Origin: Bacteroidota bacterium
Lineage (GTDB): Bacteria; Bacteroidota; Bacteroidia; Chitinophagales; LD1
Assembly: GCA_018267435.1 (NCBI GenBank)
Contig: JAFDYM010000206.1
Coordinates: 1 to 10,161, forward strand
DNA: 10,161 bases
Reading direction: 5' to 3'
The stretch's first letter is position 1, and each line of letters begins with the position of its first letter. Below the pieces are notes generated by a model. The model saw only the letters and a list, made by a program, of their open reading frames with translations, ran no database searches and was not told the origin of the DNA. The translations under genes were made by a program, and so were the position numbers. This document shows, one piece after another, positions 6,629 to 10,161 of this stretch.

Positions 6629-7640
6629 GGCTGCCCTCCTGTTTTGCGCGTATCAACTTAGTAGCAGCCTCGGCAAATACTGCCGCCGTATACTGCGGCG
6701 AACCGGAAAGGAAGTTCCTATCGCGGCTACAGAAGTAAGGCATGGGCTGCCATTTATCAGGGTACATCTCACTGCTAGCAACTGAATCGACCAATGCGTT
6801 TGCAAGTGCTATGTCTGCTTTAAAATCAAGTAGCACATTGGCTGCCATGCTGCGCCATAGTTCACTTACATTGCCTATACCATTTTCAAAGCGCTTTTGT
6901 ATGCGCCATATTATCGTCTCATTCAATACTGCAAAGGCAGGCACTGAGTGTTTGTACGCGCGCGCTATATGGTAGTACACCACCAGTTCATCTTCATAAA
7001 ACTTCATATTGAAGTTATGCCGTAGCACTTCTTCGATGATTGCATCTACACATCGCTGTGTACCCTTGTTTTCTGTTAGATATAACAAAGCATTGGCAGC
7101 CACACCAGGCTCAGTATCGCTATAGTAGTAATGCTTTAAATAGCGTGTAGGGAAGCCCTGCAAACAGCCTAAGGTAAAACTTGCGGCAGCCTTCGGGTTA
7201 GTAAACCACATACCCGCTGTAGGTTGTAGCCAAGTGAACAAATAGCCCTTGCTATTAGTGCAAGCCAGCAACGCCTTTTTGTTATCTATCGACTTGCCAC
7301 ATTGTTGTAATATGTATGATGAAACAGCCGTATCGTCAATATCTAGCGGTACAGGGTGCTGCAAGCTATCCTTCGGCCAAAAGCGCACATAGCCGCCGTA
7401 CTCGGTGCTATTTTGCAAATATTTACAGCCGTGCTCTAGCACAGGTTCCAATCGCGCATCGTTTAACTCCAACAAACAATACAGCAAATTAGCTGTTACA
7501 AAGGGCGATGAGTCGGGCAGCAACGTCCAGCCATCTTGCGGCTTCCACACAGGGAAGTACTCATAGGTAGGAAAGCCACCATTGGGCTGCTGGCTACCGA
7601 TGATGTAATCCAATATAGAATCTATGTGATAGGGCTGCAT
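6621..7640 (-). CDS. Squalene-cyclase/prenyltransferase-repeat protein with a DxDDTA motif (single-barrel class II terpene cyclase-like)
   Basis: With the ATG at 7640 the protein has 339 residues. An in-frame TTG at 7658 would add six residues, but ATG is the simpler choice. QQPNGGF (17-23) resembles a QW repeat of the squalene cyclase and protein prenyltransferase alpha/alpha-barrel fold. YGGYVRFWP (81-89) followed by PLDIDDTA (98-105) closely parallels the segment of squalene-hopene cyclases that carries the proton-donating DxDDTA motif (here D100, D102, D103). GSPQYTAA (313-320) resembles a terminal repeat. No signal peptide or membrane segment is evident. Squalene-hopene cyclases are about twice as long, so this would be one barrel only. 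Single beta-domain class II cyclases are known in bacterial drimenol synthases, where the domain is fused to a phosphatase domain, absent here. The fold call is firm. Cyclase activity is unproven, and a non-catalytic or glycan-related role is possible. Coupling with the UbiA gene (8 bp overlap) supports an isoprenoid-related job. Confidence 0.75.
   Translation of the reverse strand: MQPYHIDSILDYIIGSQQPNGGFPTYEYFPVWKPQDGWTLLPDSSPFVTANLLYCLLELNDARLEPVLEHGCKYLQNSTEYGGYVRFWPKDSLQHPVPLDIDDTAVSSYILQQCGKSIDNKKALLACTNSKGYLFTWLQPTAGMWFTNPKAAASFTLGCLQGFPTRYLKHYYYSDTEPGVAANALLYLTENKGTQRCVDAIIEEVLRHNFNMKFYEDELVVYYHIARAYKHSVPAFAVLNETIIWRIQKRFENGIGNVSELWRSMAANVLLDFKADIALANALVDSVASSEMYPDKWQPMPYFCSRDRNFLSGSPQYTAAVFAEAATKLIRAKQEGSHA
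6634..6640 (-). promoter_or_regulatory. Strong Shine-Dalgarno sequence for the UbiA-type gene
   Basis: On the minus strand AGGAGGG lies five bases before the ATG at 6628-6626. It sits inside the last codons of the cyclase-like gene. It supports that ATG as the true start and suggests independent ribosome entry. No comparable site is visible before the other starts in the window. Confidence 0.7.
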
Positions 7641-7661
7641 TGTGCCGCAATATACCAAAAG

Positions 7662-8891
7662 CTATGGTGCGTTTTTATAGCCCCAAGCAAATGGCACCAC
7701 CAAAGATGTTTGGCTACCATTATACAGTGTGGTATTCGGAAAGTTCCTGTTTCTACCTACCGAAAACTGCAGGATACTTTTGTGCCTTTCCAGTAGCTGC
7801 TCGCCGCCTTTAAGCACAAACACGCTTAACAGATAGGTACCATGGCTAAACAAGTCTGCAGGTATGGTGCATAGCACCGTGTGCTCGCCTTGCTTTATCT
7901 CCAACCTGCCGTTGCTACCTATATCAGTACCGGTTGATAACAATGCGTTGCCCCTAATATCGGTAATACGTAAAGCAAAACTTAGGTCTGGTCCAACTGT
8001 ATTGCTTATACTTAAGCTTACATCAATAGGCGTATCGCCATACATTTCAGCCTCACCATTTTGCGCAATGCTTACCCGCTGTATTATACTGCCTTGGGTA
8101 GGGTTATCGAAGCTAGCTTCGTTATATATCTGCTTCAGCGAAACGTGGTTATCAACCGTAGCATCTAGGTAAGCCTGTAGCACCTCTGTACCGCCTGCTG
8201 CCTTTACTTTACCGCCTTCTATTTCTACTACTTTATCGCACAGGTTTACAATATCGCGCGGGTTGTGTGTTACTATTATAATAGAGCGCTTCCTTTCTAT
8301 CATGCGCTTTATGTGTTCCATTACCGTTAGCTGAAAATCGGCATCGCCCACACCTAGCACTTCATCAAATATCATAATGTCGGCATCTAGCCCTATTACA
8401 AGCGAAAACGCCAAACGCACATACATACCCGAGCTATAGTTCTTCACCGGTTCATAGGCAAACTTGCCTATACCGCTTATACGCACTATCTCCTCTACTT
8501 TAGCTTGCATAGCCTTACGGTTTATGCCATATAGCTGCCCCACCATTAGTATATTCTCTACACCCGATAGTTCAGGGTGAAAGCCAGCCCCTACATCCAG
8601 TATCGATACAGGCCTACCGTAAAAATTTATCTCGCCCTTATCGGGCAGTGTAATACCGCTAAGTATTTTCAATAGGGTAGATTTGCCCGCACCGTTCTTA
8701 CCAATAATGCCTAACACTTCGCCCTTACTTAGCTCGAAGGAAATATCTTGAAGGGCGTGAAAGGTTTTATCGGGCTGTCGGCTTCCAAATATACCTGTTA
8801 GTACCTCCTTCAAATTAGTGCGCAAAGCCTCGCTCAAAAGAAACCCTTTCGAAACGTTCTTTACCTCTAACACTACATCTTGCTGCTGCAT
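7662..8891 (-). CDS. wzt: ABC transporter ATP-binding protein for lipid-linked glycan export, with C-terminal Wzt-type domain
   Basis: The protein has 409 residues. The nucleotide-binding domain fills about residues 1-245: Walker A GKNGAGKST (64-72), signature YSSGM (152-156), Walker B IMIFDE (172-177) and the switch histidine H209 in VTHN. The segment before Walker A is long, as in the Wzt/TagH group. Residues about 265-400 form a separate beta-rich region that matches the position and length of the Wzt C-terminal domain, which in O-antigen systems binds the terminal modification of the glycan and so selects finished chains. The ATPase works on the cytoplasmic face with the permease encoded just upstream; only one base separates the two genes. 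The presence of this C-terminal domain suggests that the exported polymer carries a terminal residue or modification recognised before export. The start ATG at 8891 has no Shine-Dalgarno sequence. Confidence 0.92.
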   Translation of the reverse strand: MQQQDVVLEVKNVSKGFLLSEALRTNLKEVLTGIFGSRQPDKTFHALQDISFELSKGEVLGIIGKNGAGKSTLLKILSGITLPDKGEINFYGRPVSILDVGAGFHPELSGVENILMVGQLYGINRKAMQAKVEEIVRISGIGKFAYEPVKNYSSGMYVRLAFSLVIGLDADIMIFDEVLGVGDADFQLTVMEHIKRMIERKRSIIIVTHNPRDIVNLCDKVVEIEGGKVKAAGGTEVLQAYLDATVDNHVSLKQIYNEASFDNPTQGSIIQRVSIAQNGEAEMYGDTPIDVSLSISNTVGPDLSFALRITDIRGNALLSTGTDIGSNGRLEIKQGEHTVLCTIPADLFSHGTYLLSVFVLKGGEQLLERHKSILQFSVGRNRNFPNTTLYNGSQTSLVVPFAWGYKNAP

Positions 8892-8892
8892 A

Positions 8893-9714
8893 CTACAAGT
8901 AATCGGCTATATATTTTTCGTTCTTTATAAAATATTTCAAGCCCGCTATAAACACTATAAATGCCAACACAAACGATACTGCACACTGTGCTACATCAAC
9001 CTGTCCGTTAATAAATATCCACCTATACAGGGCTATAACGTTGGCTACAGGGTGTAAGTAATATACCCAATTGTACTGCTGCGGTATAAGCGTAGTAGGG
9101 TAAAACACTGGTGTAAACCATATACCGAAGCCTATTAGATAAGGAACGATATGATGAAAATCTCTAAACCGAATGGTAAGTGCGCTTAACCATATACCTA
9201 TAGATAATGCTACTATACTGCTAATGATAAATACGAATGGCAAAAAGATAATCTTCCACGAAATGCCATAGCCTGTAGCTAGCAACAGCACTAGCAACAA
9301 TGCTAGGTATATACCAAACTCTATTAAGCCTGCCAGCATTTTAGATAGTGGCAGTATAAGGCGCGGAAAATGGATTTTGCGGATAAGCTGCTGGTTATTC
9401 ATAAGCACCGCACCGCTCTGCACCACTAATGCCGAAAAGCCGTGCCAGCCCATAATACCCGTAAACACAAACACGGGGTAAGGGGCATCAACTTCTATAT
9501 GTATCAAGCGTTGAAAAAAGAAGGTGTAAATAAGCAACCCTGTAAGCGGCTGTACCAGCGACCATAGCAAACCCAAAAAGGTTTGTGCGTATTGTATTTT
9601 AAGGTCGCGCAGGGCAAAGGTAAGCGCCAGCACACGGCTTTGCCATACCTCTTGCAGGTAGCTTGCCATAGTAACCTTATTACCTTTTATGCTTTTGTAC
9701 AATACCCTTTCCAC
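8893..9714 (-). CDS. wzm: ABC-2 type permease for lipid-linked glycan export
   Basis: The protein has 273 residues with about six predicted membrane segments. The N-terminal amphipathic part ends in RDLKIQYAQTFLGLLW (36-51), the hallmark entry into the first membrane helix of the Wzm/TagG/KpsM permeases. RKIHFPRLILP (112-122) is the cytoplasmic coupling region. RFRDFHHIVPYL (182-193), followed by WFTPVFYP (199-206), is also typical of the family. It should form the homodimeric membrane channel that moves undecaprenyl-linked polysaccharide across the inner membrane, driven by the ATPase next to it. The start used here is GTG at 9714, directly after the sulfotransferase stop. An ATG at 9669 (residue 16) with a weak AAGG upstream is an equally possible start that would remove 15 residues. 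Homologues vary at this end, so the choice is open. Confidence 0.9.
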   Translation of the reverse strand: MERVLYKSIKGNKVTMASYLQEVWQSRVLALTFALRDLKIQYAQTFLGLLWSLVQPLTGLLIYTFFFQRLIHIEVDAPYPVFVFTGIMGWHGFSALVVQSGAVLMNNQQLIRKIHFPRLILPLSKMLAGLIEFGIYLALLLVLLLATGYGISWKIIFLPFVFIISSIVALSIGIWLSALTIRFRDFHHIVPYLIGFGIWFTPVFYPTTLIPQQYNWVYYLHPVANVIALYRWIFINGQVDVAQCAVSFVLAFIVFIAGLKYFIKNEKYIADYL

Positions 9715-10161
9715 TTACAGTAAATATTCTTTCAAATAAAGTTGATACAACTCTTCGTTTCGCAGCAGTTCTGCCTTGCCTTCAAATATACGTAGCTGTC
9801 CACTTACATCGCCCAAATCAATTTCTTTTTTATGCACCTTGGCTACAGCACTGAACAGCCACTTCAACTTGCCCGCATAGTTCTGTTTCATGTATAGGCC
9901 ATATACTATGCGCTTAAGGCTATAAGGTAGCGGCTGCACTGCACTGTACAACATGTTAGATACTGCCAAGTGCGCCTTCAGTACCTTCTTATCGCGTGTG
10001 GCATTTATCTTCTCTTTAGTAAAAGAAAAGGTTTGTTGCATGCCCAGCTCTTTCTCAATAGTAGCAGTAAACGCTGCAGGGTTATCCCTCAGCAGCTCGT
10101 AAGGCAGTACAATTACATTAGTAGTGCCGAAGCGCTGCCTATACATACCTACTATACGCGA
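9715..10161 (-). CDS. C-terminal part of a probable sulfotransferase (cut by right window edge)
   Basis: The frame stays open through the right edge. The first methionine codon at 10146 is internal, with five further in-frame codons before the edge, so the real gene starts outside. The visible 148 residues include RQRFGTTNVIVLPYELLRDN. In sulfotransferases that bind PAPS, this pattern (FG, a hydrophobic strand, the YExL motif, then D-N/D-P) precedes the last helices. ELGM follows, as in the family's Fl-G segment. The PAPS-binding 5' loop and the RxP-type motif would lie outside the window, so activity cannot be judged. The rest is a basic helical tail (many K and R) with no further motif. It abuts the permease start with no gap, so it is part of the same operon and may sulfate the glycan or its end before export. 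Confidence 0.6.
   Translation of the reverse strand, partial: SRIVGMYRQRFGTTNVIVLPYELLRDNPAAFTATIEKELGMQQTFSFTKEKINATRDKKVLKAHLAVSNMLYSAVQPLPYSLKRIVYGLYMKQNYAGKLKWLFSAVAKVHKKEIDLGDVSGQLRIFEGKAELLRNEELYQLYLKEYLL

Noticed and set aside
6621..7640. Calling the DxDDTA protein a squalene-hopene cyclase (shc).
   Set aside because: It is about half the needed length and lacks the second barrel and the full set of QW repeats, and no squalene synthesis genes are in the window.

Overview
The window is about 10 kb of a cell-surface glycan locus, most likely from a member of the Bacteroidota. The support for that lineage is indirect. Most starts lack a Shine-Dalgarno sequence, the base composition is moderately A/T-rich, there is a lipobox-type lipoprotein, and one spacer carries a degenerate repeat of a kind I recall from Bacteroidota intergenic regions. 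All ten genes found lie on the minus strand, so the locus reads from the right edge to the left edge. There is no RNA gene, CRISPR array or transposase, and the only spacer longer than 100 bp is 182 bp.

Right part (10161 to 3849), a tightly packed run of six genes. It begins with the C-terminal part of a probable sulfotransferase, cut by the window edge. Next comes an ABC-2 glycan exporter: a permease of the Wzm type and an ATPase with a C-terminal Wzt-type domain. Then follow a 339-residue squalene-cyclase/prenyltransferase-repeat protein with an intact DxDDTA motif, a UbiA-superfamily integral-membrane prenyltransferase, and a glutamine-dependent asparagine-synthetase-type amidotransferase. 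Junctions range from an 8 bp overlap to a 21 bp gap, which indicates one transcript.

Middle (3848 to 3667). This 182 bp spacer is the only real break. It holds short near-direct repeats (CGCAAAG-like and TTCTGCG-like units).

Left part (3666 to 1). A UDP-glucuronate 4-epimerase-type enzyme overlaps a lipoprotein with a transglutaminase-like Cys-His-Asp arrangement. After 64 bp comes a GT-A-type glycosyltransferase-like protein with an unusual insertion. It overlaps the start of a gene with an N-terminal membrane anchor, perhaps an SGNH/GDSL-type envelope protein, which runs off the left edge.

How they may work together (inference): the epimerase supplies UDP-galacturonate, the glycosyltransferase-like protein adds a sugar, the amidotransferase could convert a uronic acid to its amide, the sulfotransferase could add sulfate, and Wzm/Wzt exports the lipid-linked chain. 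The cyclase-like and UbiA genes do not belong to the standard set for this pathway. Together they suggest an extra isoprenoid step, and they are the most interesting part of the window.
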